From positions 1 to 38,149 of the forward strand of contig JAGOJA010000014.1 of the NCBI GenBank assembly GCA_017995345.1: a stretch of 38,149 bases of DNA, in the 5' to 3' direction. The position numbers and the translations under genes are program-made. The notes beneath the pieces are model-generated. The model worked only from the letters and a program-made list of their open reading frames with translations. It had not been told where the DNA came from and did no database searches. The stretch's first letter is position 1; the number at the start of each line of letters is the position of its first letter. The stretch comes from Flavobacterium sp. (lineage in GTDB: Bacteria; Bacteroidota; Bacteroidia; Flavobacteriales; Flavobacteriaceae). Shown here piece after piece: positions 1 to 9,402 of this stretch.

Positions 1-221
1 TTGAACCAGGTTCCAATGATTTTCTCTGTACTTCCGTAGGTTTCCATTCGTGACGGAATCGAGTACATCTCAGCAGTATCAAAGAAATTAATACCTTTTT
101 CCAAGGCATAATCCATTTGGGCATGACTCTCAGCTTCCGTGTTTTGTTGTCCAAAAGTCATGGTTCCAAGGCAAATTTTGCTAACTTTTACATCAGTATT
201 GGGCAAAGTAGTGTATTTCAT
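1..221 (-). CDS. Tas-like NADP(H)-dependent aldo-keto reductase (N-terminal part)
   Basis: Partial gene: the first 73 codons are present and the rest lies beyond the window start. The N-terminus reads MKYTTLPNTDVKVSKICLGTM and continues with TFGQQNTEAESHAQMDYALE and then FDTAEMYSIPSRMETYGSTE. This is close to the pattern of the E. coli Tas subgroup of aldo-keto reductases (LGTMTFGEQN, then VAEMYPVPPRPETQG). The Asp and Tyr of the FDTAEMY segment are the usual catalytic positions of the AKR barrel. These enzymes reduce carbonyl compounds with NADPH in the cytoplasm; the substrate cannot be told from this fragment. The ATG is supported by a TAnnTTTG element 24 bp upstream. It lies 105 bp downstream of glpF, in the same direction, but probably has its own promoter. 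Confidence 0.85.
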   Translation of the reverse strand, partial: MKYTTLPNTDVKVSKICLGTMTFGQQNTEAESHAQMDYALEKGINFFDTAEMYSIPSRMETYGSTEKIIGTWF

Positions 222-244
222 TTTTTCGATTCATTATTTAAGCA

Positions 245-252
245 CAAATATA
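245..252 (-). promoter_or_regulatory. Candidate -7 promoter element of the aldo-keto reductase
   Basis: On the minus strand this reads TATATTTG, an exact match to the Bacteroidota -7 consensus TAnnTTTG. Transcription would start around 238, giving a leader of about 17 nt before the ATG at 221. No TTG lies at the preferred 17-23 bp spacing upstream, so the -33 element is weak or absent. Confidence 0.4.
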
Positions 253-326
253 TTTAAAAAGAAAAAAAAGCTTGAAATAAAACTCCAAACCTTTTCTTAA
301 ATTAATTTGAATACTCCTAATTTTAC

Positions 327-1055
327 CTATGACAATGCTAACATTAACAAAGCTGCCATACTTGCTCCTAGTATAGGGCCAACTATTGGAATCCAAGAAT
401 AGCTCCAATCACTTGCTGCTTTATTTTTGATTGGCAAAAGTGCATGCATAATTCTAGGACCTAAATCCCTGGCAGGATTAATGGCATATCCAGTTGTTCC
501 TCCTAATGATAATCCAATGGCCCAAACCAAAAAGGCAACCGGTACAGCTCCTAATGATCCTAAACCAATTATCGTTTGTGAATCATTCATTGTAGCATTT
601 GTAAAATACAGAATTACAAAAATCAACACAAAAGTGCCTACTATCTCGCTAATTAAATTTGAAAAAACATTTCTAATAGCTGGTGCGGTACAGAAAACAG
701 CCTTTTTAGAAGCACTATCTTCTGTAGCATCAAAATGACTTTTATAAACGAGCCAAACAATAAAAGCCCCTAACATAGCACCAATCATTTGCGCAAAAAT
801 ATAAGAAGGCACTGATTCCCATCGAAATTTACCAGCAATAGCCAGACCGATACTAACAGCAGGATTAATATGTGCACCGCTATATGGTCCCGCTACTACC
901 ACCGCAACATATACTGCTAATGCCCAGCCAGCAGTTATAACTATCCAGCCACTATTGTTTCCGATCGTTTTATTCAAGACAACATTGGCAACTACACCAC
1001 CTCCTAATAAAATAAGTAAAGTTGTGCCGATAATTTCTGCAATAAATGGAGTCAT
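327..1055 (-). CDS. glpF: Glycerol uptake facilitator (aquaglyceroporin, MIP family)
   Basis: A 242-residue inner-membrane channel for facilitated diffusion of glycerol. Both signature half-helix motifs are visible: NPA at residues 64-66 (GAHINPAVSIG) and NPARD at 193-197 (AINPARDLGPR). The Asp directly after NPAR is typical of glycerol-conducting members rather than strict water channels. About six hydrophobic membrane segments are arranged as two repeats, and the length is close to that of E. coli GlpF. The gene follows glpK by 18 bp on the same strand, so the two are almost certainly co-transcribed. The partnership with kinase and dehydrogenase supports glycerol as the main solute. Confidence 0.95.
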   Translation of the reverse strand: MTPFIAEIIGTTLLILLGGGVVANVVLNKTIGNNSGWIVITAGWALAVYVAVVVAGPYSGAHINPAVSIGLAIAGKFRWESVPSYIFAQMIGAMLGAFIVWLVYKSHFDATEDSASKKAVFCTAPAIRNVFSNLISEIVGTFVLIFVILYFTNATMNDSQTIIGLGSLGAVPVAFLVWAIGLSLGGTTGYAINPARDLGPRIMHALLPIKNKAASDWSYSWIPIVGPILGASMAALLMLALS

Positions 1056-1073
1056 ATTCGTTCGTTTTTATGA

Positions 1074-2573
1074 TTATACTTTTATTTTAGTCCAATAGTC
1101 TAAAGCATCAATGGCTTTGTACCAACCTTGTATTTCTTGTTCGATGCTTTCTCTTTCTTTAGCAGGAGTGAAATACAAATCCGTTTGCCACATTTCTTGA
1201 ATTTCTTCAGCGTTTTTCCAATATCCAACTGCTAGTCCAGCCAAAAATGCAGCACCCATGGCGGTAGTTTCTACCACTTTTGGCCTCACTGTTACCGTAT
1301 TTAAAACATCCGCCTGAAATTGCATGAGCGCATTATTTACAGTAGCACCACCATCAACCCTTAATTCTTTTATAGAAATACCAGAATCAGCTTCCATGGC
1401 TTTTAATACATCCATGGTTTGATACGCAATAGATTCTATCGCTGCGCGTGCTATATGGGCATCTGTACTACCACGAGTTAATCCAAAAATTGTTCCCTGG
1501 GCATGTTGATTCCAGTGTGGTGCGCCCAGACCAGCAAAAGCAGGCACAAAATAAACTCCTTCAGCACTTTTAACAGAACTAGCCAACGCTTCAACCTCAG
1601 ATGAGGTCCTTATAATTTTCAAACTATCGCGCAACCACTGTACAACTGCAACAGCAATAAAAATACTTCCTTCTAAGGCATATTGTGTCTTTCCATTAAT
1701 TTTCCAAGCAACGGTTGTCAATAAATTATTTTTTGAAACAATAGGTTTATCACCAATATTCATTAACATAAAACATCCTGTTCCATAGGTGTTTTTTACC
1801 ATTCCTGGCTTGGTACACATTTGCCCAAATAATGCCGCTTGTTGATCTCCAGCAATTCCAGAAATAGGTATATTGGCATCATAAAAGGTTGATTTAGTAT
1901 AGCCATAGACTTCACTAGACTGTCTAACTTCAGGTAACATACTTTTAGGAATGGTAAATAGTTCTAATAACTCATTGTCCCAATCCATGCTATTTATATT
2001 AAACAATAAGGTTCTAGACGCATTAGACACATCAGTTACATGTTGATCTCCTTTTGTAAAATTCCATATTAGCCAAGTATCAATAGTTCCTAAAATTAAA
2101 TCGCCTGCTTCGGCTTTTTTACGAGCTCCTTCTACATTATCCAGAATCCATTTTACTTTTGTTGCAGAAAAATAGGAATCAATCACTAATCCTGTTTTTT
2201 CTCTAATCAAATCACTTTTACCAAGGTCTTTAAGCTCATCACAGTATTGGGCTGTTCTTTTATCCTGCCACACAATGGCGTTATAAACCGGCTTACCCGT
2301 TTTTCTGTCCCATACCACAACTGTTTCTCGCTGATTAGTGATTCCGATGGCGGCAACATTTTCTACATTTAAACCTTTCTTAGCAATCGCTTCGGCGGCA
2401 ACGCCAGCTTGAGTTGACCAAATTTCATTCGGATCATGTTCAACCCATCCTGGATTTGGAAAATATTGTGTAAACTCTTTTTGAGCAACTGATACAATAC
2501 TTCCTTTTTTGTCGAAAACAATCGCTCTAGAACTTGTTGTTCCTTGGTCTAGAGCAAGTATATATTTTTCCAT
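1074..2573 (-). CDS. glpK: Glycerol kinase
   Basis: A 499-residue FGGY-family carbohydrate kinase, the usual length for GlpK. It phosphorylates glycerol to sn-glycerol 3-phosphate with ATP in the cytoplasm and so traps glycerol entering through GlpF. The N-terminal phosphate-binding motif is [19 protein letters not shown]. The middle contains [13 protein letters not shown] followed by [10 protein letters not shown], and the C-terminal ATP-binding part contains [20 protein letters not shown], all characteristic of glycerol kinases. It is 18 bp upstream of glpF and 180 bp downstream of glpD. No TAnnTTTG element was found in that 180-bp gap, so it may be read through from glpD. Confidence 0.97.
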   Translation of the reverse strand: MEKYILALDQGTTSSRAIVFDKKGSIVSVAQKEFTQYFPNPGWVEHDPNEIWSTQAGVAAEAIAKKGLNVENVAAIGITNQRETVVVWDRKTGKPVYNAIVWQDKRTAQYCDELKDLGKSDLIREKTGLVIDSYFSATKVKWILDNVEGARKKAEAGDLILGTIDTWLIWNFTKGDQHVTDVSNASRTLLFNINSMDWDNELLELFTIPKSMLPEVRQSSEVYGYTKSTFYDANIPISGIAGDQQAALFGQMCTKPGMVKNTYGTGCFMLMNIGDKPIVSKNNLLTTVAWKINGKTQYALEGSIFIAVAVVQWLRDSLKIIRTSSEVEALASSVKSAEGVYFVPAFAGLGAPHWNQHAQGTIFGLTRGSTDAHIARAAIESIAYQTMDVLKAMEADSGISIKELRVDGGATVNNALMQFQADVLNTVTVRPKVVETTAMGAAFLAGLAVGYWKNAEEIQEMWQTDLYFTPAKERESIEQEIQGWYKAIDALDYWTKIKV

Positions 2574-2753
2574 AATAAAATAATTAGATGAACTTCAAAT
2601 GGTGTTTTTATCATTGGTTTGTATAAAAGTTAGTCCCAATTCAAATTTTTTTATGATCTGCAAGAATTTTAGTAAAAAACGAATATTACATGATTTTAAT
2701 TCGCGATTTAATGACATAAATACCTGAATACGAATCCTCTATTTTAAAATTGT

Positions 2754-4331
2754 TTACAAAACATATTGATTCGCAATTTTTGTAAAATCAGTAATTTGTT
2801 GTTGCTCCCAAAAAGCATCTTTATCTAATTCTTTAGCCGCTATTTTTATAACCATAGGGATTATTTCTATAGTTGCTCTAGCATCTAAAAACAGCGTACG
2901 AACTCTCCTGGCCAAAATATCTTCAATAGTACGCGCCATTTCGTAACGAATTGCCCACACAATTTCGGCTTTGGTATAAGGCAATCGTGTATGAATCTTT
3001 TCGCCCAATTCTGGAGTGGCTGCAATTAAATCTTCAATCTTTCCTTGGTCGGTTCCGTAAATATACAAATGGTGTGATATATCATTCGTTTCTACAGCAC
3101 CATGAATTTTTATATTTTTTGTTTTACAGGATACCTCTTGTAGTTTCCCTATTGAAATCGCTTTATTTATGGTATCCTGAGCCATTCTCCTATACGTAGT
3201 CCATTTGCCACCAGTAATAGTTATCAACTCTGACTTTGAAATTATAATTTTATGACTTCGTGAAATTTCCTTTGTTTTTTTCGACTTATCTTTTGGTGCT
3301 GCCAACGGCCTTAGTCCAGCAAAAATGCTTAACACATCAGCTTTACTCACTTTTTTGGTTAAATAATTGTTAGTCGTAGCAATGATAAAATCTACTTCTT
3401 TATCTAAAGCTTTAGGCTCTAAACTTTGGCTATCAAGGAGCGAATCAGTTGTGCCTACAACCACTCTATTATGCCATGGCACTAAAAACAAAACCCTACC
3501 GTCATTAGTTTTTGGAATCATAATAGCATCCTTACCTGGTAAAAAAGATTTATCTAAAACCAAATGAATTCCTTGGCTTGGGCGCACAATGTCTTTTGAT
3601 TGTGCATTATCCATTTTCAAAATTGCATCAGTAAAAACGCCTGTTGCGTTAATAACCACTTTGGCGTTTACGGTATAGGTCGTATTCGTCTCCATGTCTT
3701 TGGCTACTACTCCATTTACAATACCCACAGTATTTTTTTTTAATTGATCTACTTTAAAATGGTTCAAGACTGTGGCGCCATTTTCTATGGCAGTCTGTGC
3801 AATATTTATTGCTAATCTAGCATCATCAAATTGTCCGTCATGATACACTACACCTCCTTTTAGATTTTCATTTTTAAGGATACTTAATCTTGAAATAGTT
3901 TCGTCTTTGGTAATCCGAATTGATTCTCCAAAACTTAATTTACCTGCAAGGACATCATAAATTTTAAGTCCAATTGTATACTTAAACATATCCCACCAAG
4001 TATAATTTGGAATTATAAAAGTCTGATTGTTTACCAAATGAGCTGCATTTTTCAGTAACAAACCTCTTTCATATAATGCTTCCTTCACTAAATCGATGTT
4101 CCCTTGAGCTAAATAACGTACGCCTCCGTGAAGCAGTTTAGTACTTCGGCTGGATGTTCCTTTTGCAAAATCAACTTGTTCTAATAAAAGTGTTTTAAAT
4201 CCACGGGTTACACTATCTAAAGCAATACCTAATCCTGTAGCACCTCCACCAATTATTATAACATCCCAATTAGAGTTTTGTTCTATTTGCTTTAGTAATG
4301 TTGCTCTTTTAAAAATATTGTTTTCTTTCAA
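2754..4331 (-). CDS. glpD: Glycerol-3-phosphate dehydrogenase, FAD-dependent
   Basis: A 525-residue respiratory dehydrogenase that oxidises sn-glycerol 3-phosphate to dihydroxyacetone phosphate and passes electrons to quinone at the inner membrane. The FAD-binding Rossmann motif WDVIIIGGGATGLGIALD starts at about residue 22. It is followed by the GlpD signature GTSSRSTKLLHGGVRYL and later by the conserved GLRPL and TGGKWTTYR segments. A C-terminal helical domain is present (about 390-525). The gene starts only 46 bp after the GH3 glucosidase stop, on the same strand, with no terminator visible. It therefore probably belongs to the polysaccharide operon transcript as well as to the glycerol genes. 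No GlpR-type repressor is encoded nearby. Confidence 0.96.
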   Translation of the reverse strand: MKENNIFKRATLLKQIEQNSNWDVIIIGGGATGLGIALDSVTRGFKTLLLEQVDFAKGTSSRSTKLLHGGVRYLAQGNIDLVKEALYERGLLLKNAAHLVNNQTFIIPNYTWWDMFKYTIGLKIYDVLAGKLSFGESIRITKDETISRLSILKNENLKGGVVYHDGQFDDARLAINIAQTAIENGATVLNHFKVDQLKKNTVGIVNGVVAKDMETNTTYTVNAKVVINATGVFTDAILKMDNAQSKDIVRPSQGIHLVLDKSFLPGKDAIMIPKTNDGRVLFLVPWHNRVVVGTTDSLLDSQSLEPKALDKEVDFIIATTNNYLTKKVSKADVLSIFAGLRPLAAPKDKSKKTKEISRSHKIIISKSELITITGGKWTTYRRMAQDTINKAISIGKLQEVSCKTKNIKIHGAVETNDISHHLYIYGTDQGKIEDLIAATPELGEKIHTRLPYTKAEIVWAIRYEMARTIEDILARRVRTLFLDARATIEIIPMVIKIAAKELDKDAFWEQQQITDFTKIANQYVL

Positions 4332-4377
4332 TTATCCTTTATTGATGTGATTTGTATTGCATAAACTTAAACAATCT

Positions 4378-6702
4378 TTATTCACTAACTGTGAATAATT
4401 GTTTTAAAGATGTTCTAGAATCGCCACCTATCCACACATTAAAATCACCTGGTTCTACTTCCCATTTTTTATTGACTGTGTAAAACTGAAGCATCTCGGC
4501 ATTAATAGTAAATTGTACTGTTTTGGTTTCGCCAGCTTTAATCATTATTTTTTGGAACCCTTTTAGTTCTTTAATAGGACGGGTTAGACTACCTATCAAA
4601 TCCCTAATATACAGTTGTATTACTTCTTCACCATCCCTAGATCCAGTGTTTGAAACTTCGACTGTTGCTTGTATTTCCCCGTTATATGGAATGCTGTTTT
4701 TGTTTAATTTTAAATTTTTATATTCAAAACTGGTATAACTCAATCCAAAACCAAAAGGATACAGCGCTGTTTTTGGCGCATCAGTATATCCTGAATAGGT
4801 AACATGTATTGGGCTACTCGGTCTTCCTGTGTTTTTTTGACTGTAGTATAATGGTTCTTGACCCACATTATGCGGGAAAGAAACTGGCAATTTACCAGAA
4901 GGGTTGTAATCGCCAAACAATACATCAGCTATAGCATTACCCGACTCCGAACCTAAAAACCAGCATTCTAAAATAGTAGGCACATGGTTTGCAGCCCATG
5001 AAATATCCATAGGTCGTCCGTTCATTAAAACAATCACTACATTTTTATTTACTTTATAAACTGCCTCTAATAATTGTTGTTGCACACCAAAAAAGCCAAT
5101 ATTAGTTTGGCTTCTGCCTTCACCAGATTGATACGCATTTTCGCCGATAGCGAGTAAAACAACCTCTGCTTTTTTTGCAGCCTCAACCGCCGCTGGAATA
5201 CCTGAGACATCGGTATCGTTAAACTTCAAAGGGAATAAAAATTGATTATCACCAGGTTTTATGGTTGGTATGGTTATAGCTCCACCTTCTTCATAGTAAA
5301 TTTTAGTGTTTTTCCCCACAGCATTTTTAACACCTTCTAATAATGACACCGCCGAATTGTATTCGCCCATACCCCTCCAATTTCCCAGTGGTGAGTCCTT
5401 ATCATCAGCTAATGGTCCTATAACAGCAATGCTCTTTATGGTTTTTGAAAGTGGTAGTAATTTGTTTTGATTTTTCAATAAAACAATCGATTTCTTTGCT
5501 ACATCACGAGCTAAGGCTAGATGCTCCTTAGTATACACATCGTTTTTTTCTCTATCTTCATCACAATATTTATAAGGGTCGTCAAAAAGCCCGAGTCTAA
5601 ATTTCACTCTCAAAACTCGTTTTACTGCATCATCAATTTGTGCTATCGAAATTTTATTTTCTTTTAGCAAATTTTCTAAATGTTCTTCATAAGCGTAGGA
5701 TTCCATGTCCATATCGCTACCTGCATTTAGAGCTATTTCAGCAGCGTGTTTTTTATTTTTGGCATAACCGTGCGCCATCATTTCTCCTATTGAACCCCAA
5801 TCAGAAACCATAAAACCATCCCATCCCCATTCTCCTTTAAGCATATCCCGTTGCAACATTTTATTAGCTGTTGAAGGTATACCATCAATTTCATTAAATG
5901 AATTCATAAATGTAGCCACACCAGCCGCAGCAGCTGCTTTAAAAGGAGGCAAAACTGTATTGTGCAATTCGTATTCGCCTATGTTTACGGTATTATAGTC
6001 CCTGCCTGCTTCGGCCATGCCATAGCCTGCAAAATGTTTCGCACATGCTGCAATAGTAGTAGGAAGCGACAAATCATCTCCTTGAAAACCTTGTACCCGA
6101 GCTACCCCAATAACAGTATTTAAGTAAACATCTTCTCCTGCTCCTTCCATAACACGACCCCATCGAGCGTCTCTAGATATATCAATCATGGGCGCAAATG
6201 TCCATTGTATTCCTGATGCGGCAGTTTCTTTTGCTGCTATGGCTGCTGTTTTTTTAATAATTTCTAAATCCCAACTTGCACTTTCACCCAATGGAATTGG
6301 AAAAATAGTTTTGTACCCATGAATCACGTCATATCCAAATATTAATGGGATTTTAAGTCTGGAATGATCCATAACCATTTTCTGCGTTTCTCGAATAGAT
6401 GCTACGGAAGTAATGTTCAACATAGAACCTACTTCTCCATTTTTTAATTTATTGAGTTTGTGTTTATCCGCATTGGAGGCTGATGGGCCTGTAGCATTCC
6501 ATTTTCCACTGTATTGCACTAATTGTCCAATTTTTTCATTGAGTCGCATCAATGCTAACACAGAATCTACTTTGCGTTCTATTTTTTCATCTAAATTAGT
6601 GTTCAAATTTTTATTGGCCCCATCAATTAGGGGGGTCTTAAAACTGTATAATATAATAGCAAGTAGTACTATTGAAGTGATAAATAATGTTTGCTTTCTC
6701 AT
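4378..6702 (-). CDS. bglX: GH3 beta-glucosidase, BglX-like, exported
   Basis: A 774-residue glycoside hydrolase family 3 enzyme, likely a periplasmic exo-acting beta-glucosidase that releases glucose from oligosaccharide ends. Residues 1-20 form a hydrophobic export signal or anchor. The (beta/alpha)8 domain includes KHFAGYG (222-228) and GFMVSDWGS with the expected nucleophile Asp301. The second domain holds LLKNQNKLLPL and a GEGRSQTN segment near the usual acid/base region. A C-terminal fibronectin III-like domain (about 680-765) ends in the family pattern. Length and domain order match E. coli BglX. The gene lies between the EEP phosphodiesterase gene (153 bp upstream) and glpD. Linkage specificity (beta-1,3, 1,4 or 1,6) cannot be read from sequence. 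Confidence 0.93.
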   Translation of the reverse strand: MRKQTLFITSIVLLAIILYSFKTPLIDGANKNLNTNLDEKIERKVDSVLALMRLNEKIGQLVQYSGKWNATGPSASNADKHKLNKLKNGEVGSMLNITSVASIRETQKMVMDHSRLKIPLIFGYDVIHGYKTIFPIPLGESASWDLEIIKKTAAIAAKETAASGIQWTFAPMIDISRDARWGRVMEGAGEDVYLNTVIGVARVQGFQGDDLSLPTTIAACAKHFAGYGMAEAGRDYNTVNIGEYELHNTVLPPFKAAAAAGVATFMNSFNEIDGIPSTANKMLQRDMLKGEWGWDGFMVSDWGSIGEMMAHGYAKNKKHAAEIALNAGSDMDMESYAYEEHLENLLKENKISIAQIDDAVKRVLRVKFRLGLFDDPYKYCDEDREKNDVYTKEHLALARDVAKKSIVLLKNQNKLLPLSKTIKSIAVIGPLADDKDSPLGNWRGMGEYNSAVSLLEGVKNAVGKNTKIYYEEGGAITIPTIKPGDNQFLFPLKFNDTDVSGIPAAVEAAKKAEVVLLAIGENAYQSGEGRSQTNIGFFGVQQQLLEAVYKVNKNVVIVLMNGRPMDISWAANHVPTILECWFLGSESGNAIADVLFGDYNPSGKLPVSFPHNVGQEPLYYSQKNTGRPSSPIHVTYSGYTDAPKTALYPFGFGLSYTSFEYKNLKLNKNSIPYNGEIQATVEVSNTGSRDGEEVIQLYIRDLIGSLTRPIKELKGFQKIMIKAGETKTVQFTINAEMLQFYTVNKKWEVEPGDFNVWIGGDSRTSLKQLFTVSE

Positions 6703-6855
6703 CTAATTAAATTTTATAGTTTTTTTATTGGCAATACACCAATTTTTATTTAGTATTCTATTTTTTATCTGGAGTTGTTTTACTAAAAGAGCATTTTATT
6801 AGCTTTCATTAAGAATACGCAACGAGCTATATTTTTACTTACTTTTAAATCACTT

Positions 6856-7689
6856 CTATTCCCATTTAAATTCAACATAAACCGGGAAATGGTCAGAAGG
6901 ATATTTCAAGTCATTAGATTCACTCAAAACCCCATATTTATTGACTTTGATAGAATTTGATTTAGATATGAAAATGTAATCTATCTTTCTGGTTACGGCT
7001 TCATTAAATTTAAAACCATTAAACGTTCCTTTAGGACCAAAAGTTAATTTAGCTATTGCTTCAGTATTCAACATCGCTTCAGATAGATCTGTAATGAGCA
7101 TGCTATTTGGCTCCACATTGAAATCGCCCATTAAAATCACCGGGTAATTTTTGGTATTTACTTCCAACATTTTTTGCTGAATTTGTTTTATACCGTTTAA
7201 TTGCGCTTGTTCACCTATATGATCTAAATGGGTGTTAAAAATCCAGATTTTTTTGGAGGTTTTTATATCGGTGAACAAACCATAGGTACAAATTCTAGGA
7301 TAGGCTGCATCCCAACCTTTTGACACTTTTTCTGGTGTTTCAGAAAGCCAAAAGGTATTTACCTTTTCTACTTTAAATTTTTTGGCATTGTAAAAAATTG
7401 ACGAATGCTCTCCTTTTTGCTCACCATCTCTTCCTAAACCAATAGGGTTATACTCTTTTAAAACCTCTTTTAAATCAGCCATTTGATTCGGTCTAGCTTC
7501 TTGAACTCCTAAAATATCAGGAGCAAAAAAGAGTATTTGTGAACTCAAAAATTCTTTACGGTTTTTCCAGGCATTTTCGCCATCTGAAGCAAGGTCTAAT
7601 CGTATGTTATAGGTCATTACTTTATACGTTTGACTTACACAATTGGTAAAGATTGATAGCGCAACTAATACTAAAGTATATTTTTTCAT
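6856..7689 (-). CDS. Exported endonuclease/exonuclease/phosphatase (EEP) family hydrolase
   Basis: A 277-residue enzyme of the DNase I-like EEP superfamily, whose members hydrolyse phosphodiester or phosphomonoester bonds. All fold motifs are visible: MTYNIR, ILGVQEARP, NTHLDHIG, LMGDFNVEP, KIDYIF and the C-terminal SDHFP. The N-terminus MKKYTLVLVALSIFTNC is a short export signal, possibly lipoprotein type with Cys17. I chose the ATG at 7689 because longer readings run 40 codons upstream into the preceding gene and lack the signal peptide at the N-terminus. It begins 16 bp after the GDPD-GH16 gene. Exported EEP proteins in polysaccharide loci are mostly uncharacterised. Here the neighbouring phosphodiesterase suggests a phosphorylated or phosphodiester-linked substrate, which is an inference. 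Confidence 0.85.
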   Translation of the reverse strand: MKKYTLVLVALSIFTNCVSQTYKVMTYNIRLDLASDGENAWKNRKEFLSSQILFFAPDILGVQEARPNQMADLKEVLKEYNPIGLGRDGEQKGEHSSIFYNAKKFKVEKVNTFWLSETPEKVSKGWDAAYPRICTYGLFTDIKTSKKIWIFNTHLDHIGEQAQLNGIKQIQQKMLEVNTKNYPVILMGDFNVEPNSMLITDLSEAMLNTEAIAKLTFGPKGTFNGFKFNEAVTRKIDYIFISKSNSIKVNKYGVLSESNDLKYPSDHFPVYVEFKWE

Positions 7690-7705
7690 CCTTAGAAAAA
7701 TTTGT

Positions 7706-9304
7706 TTATTTTTTTTGAAAAACTCGTACATAATCAACCACCATTTGTTGAGGAAAAATGGAGTCATCAATGCCTTTTTTTCCACCCCACATACCTCCAA
7801 CAGCAACATTTAGTATGAGATGAAATTTTTGGTCAAAGGGCCATTCATCTGTATTCGTATGGTTGTTGATAATTTGGTTGTAAACCACTCCGTCCAATAA
7901 AAAATCCATTTTTTCGGGAGTCCATTCCAATGCAAAAACATGAAATATATCGTTTGGCTTATCAATAAATATTTTTTTTCCTTTTTGGGTTCCTTTGATG
8001 TGATTGAATGCTTTGGTATGAATAGTGCCATGAATAGTATCGTTATCATAACCTACATGCTCCATAATATCTATTTCGCCACTTTCAGGCCAACCTACAA
8101 GTTTTCTGTTTTCACTTAACATCCATATTGCAGGCCACATTCCTCGTCCTTTTGGCAATTTAGCACTTACTTCAATCCGCCCATATTTCCATTCTGCAAG
8201 TCCTTCGGTTTTTATTCTTGCTGATGTGTATTGGGCTGTATCAATTTCTCGTTTGTATCGCGCCCAGTCTTTGATTGCTGGATTATTAAAGTCCTTATTG
8301 GCTACTTTTTCCTTTATTGCTTCGATAATCAAATAGCCGTCTTCTACTCTAGCATTTTTTAAACTATCTACGTAATATTGCTTTTCTTGATTGGCTATAA
8401 AACCATAATCATAAGTCCACTTAGTACTATCTGGTATGCCTTTGTAATTAAACTCATCACTCCAAACTAGCTTATAGCCTTGCGTTGTTGCAGTATTTTT
8501 TAATTTTTTAAAAACTAATTCAGGTTCATCAGTGGTTATAAAATCGAAATCATTTGCCAATAGCCAATCTATATCTTCGTTTGAATTTGCGGTCCACGCA
8601 TTTAATACTAAATTAAGATTTTTAGCACTTTCAATCCATTCTGGGTTTTTTTTAAGTTTAAATACGGCATAATCTAAGCCGGTAATGCCGTCATTTTTTA
8701 AAGCCGTTGGTGTTTTCGAGCCATCTAAGTATTGCGTTTTAGCACTGAAGTCTAATTCTTTGATTTTTTTTAAAATTTCATAACTAAAACTGATATAAGT
8801 TAATATAAATGGCTCGGCATTCACTTCTTTCACCACCTCTATAACCTTCCCAGCAATTAGAATATTGCGCTCCTTAATTTTTGAAGGTTTAATTTCACAT
8901 ACTAAACCTGTATTAGGATTGTTTTGCATACCAGCAAGCAAATACTGTTTAAAAGTGGGTAAAATTTCACCGTTAGAAAGTTTGTGTTTTGCTAAATCTG
9001 CATAAGTAGTTTCTTCAATGACTAAGTTATTATAATCTGCATCGTGGGTTACTATAAGAATATTATCTAAAGTCATCCTAACATCAAACTCAGACCCCGC
9101 ACAATTTAAAGCAATTGCTTGTTTTAGTGATGCGATAGAATTTTGAGGAAGGTTATTCTCTTTCCAAGCTCCTCGGTGAGCAATAACGTTGTTATTTGCA
9201 AATGCAATTTTATTATTAATTACTGTCTTAGTAGGAGCACAAGCTATAAAAAGTAAAAAAACAGCAATTATAATCGTACAATTTGATTTTTTTGTATAAA
9301 TCAT
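7706..9304 (-). CDS. Lipoprotein fusing a glycerophosphodiester phosphodiesterase to a GH16 endo-beta-glucanase
   Basis: A 532-residue, two-enzyme lipoprotein. The signal peptide ends at a lipobox with Cys22. Residues 37-270 are a GDPD domain with an apparently complete active site: His43-Arg44 (AHRG), Glu72 and Asp74 (SEFD), His87 (THD) and Glu137/Lys139 (CEIK). The Gln in LPQNS replaces the Glu of the common PENT motif, a variant I believe is usual in Bacteroidota members. Residues 277-532 are a GH16 laminarinase-type domain with WSDEF near its start and the catalytic ESGEIDIMEHVG: Glu410 nucleophile, Asp412, Glu415 acid/base. GDPD releases glycerol 3-phosphate from glycerophosphodiesters; GH16 cuts beta-1,3 or mixed beta-glucans. 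The gene follows susD after a 98-bp gap with a hairpin and precedes the EEP gene by 16 bp. The fusion is the most unusual gene in this operon. Confidence 0.93.
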   Translation of the reverse strand: MIYTKKSNCTIIIAVFLLFIACAPTKTVINNKIAFANNNVIAHRGAWKENNLPQNSIASLKQAIALNCAGSEFDVRMTLDNILIVTHDADYNNLVIEETTYADLAKHKLSNGEILPTFKQYLLAGMQNNPNTGLVCEIKPSKIKERNILIAGKVIEVVKEVNAEPFILTYISFSYEILKKIKELDFSAKTQYLDGSKTPTALKNDGITGLDYAVFKLKKNPEWIESAKNLNLVLNAWTANSNEDIDWLLANDFDFITTDEPELVFKKLKNTATTQGYKLVWSDEFNYKGIPDSTKWTYDYGFIANQEKQYYVDSLKNARVEDGYLIIEAIKEKVANKDFNNPAIKDWARYKREIDTAQYTSARIKTEGLAEWKYGRIEVSAKLPKGRGMWPAIWMLSENRKLVGWPESGEIDIMEHVGYDNDTIHGTIHTKAFNHIKGTQKGKKIFIDKPNDIFHVFALEWTPEKMDFLLDGVVYNQIINNHTNTDEWPFDQKFHLILNVAVGGMWGGKKGIDDSIFPQQMVVDYVRVFQKK

Positions 9305-9339
9305 TTTAGCCAGTTAATTAGTTAATAAATAGGATAGTA

Positions 9340-9372
9340 ACCAAGATGTTATTTGAAAAACAACATCTTGGT
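9340..9372 (-). promoter_or_regulatory. Intercistronic stem-loop between susD and the GDPD-GH16 gene
   Basis: A perfect 11-bp inverted repeat (ACCAAGATGTT at 9340-9350 and its complement at 9362-9372) with an 11-nt loop lies 31 bp after the susD stop. On the transcribed strand it is not followed by a run of T, so it is not a classic terminator. A hairpin here could stabilise the susCD part of the message or act as a partial terminator, so that susCD is made in excess of the enzymes. This role is an inference. Confidence 0.6.
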
Positions 9373-9402
9373 ATTTAAAAAAAATTAAAATAATTTTATT
9401 AC

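Noticed and set aside
2574..2753. A glpK promoter in the glpD-glpK gap
   Set aside because: No TAnnTTTG match was found on the minus strand, so I do not list one, although a non-consensus promoter remains possible.
6856..7809. A longer reading of the EEP gene with 40 extra N-terminal residues
   Set aside because: The extension overlaps the GDPD-GH16 coding sequence by 104 bp and hides the signal peptide that begins at the ATG at 7689.
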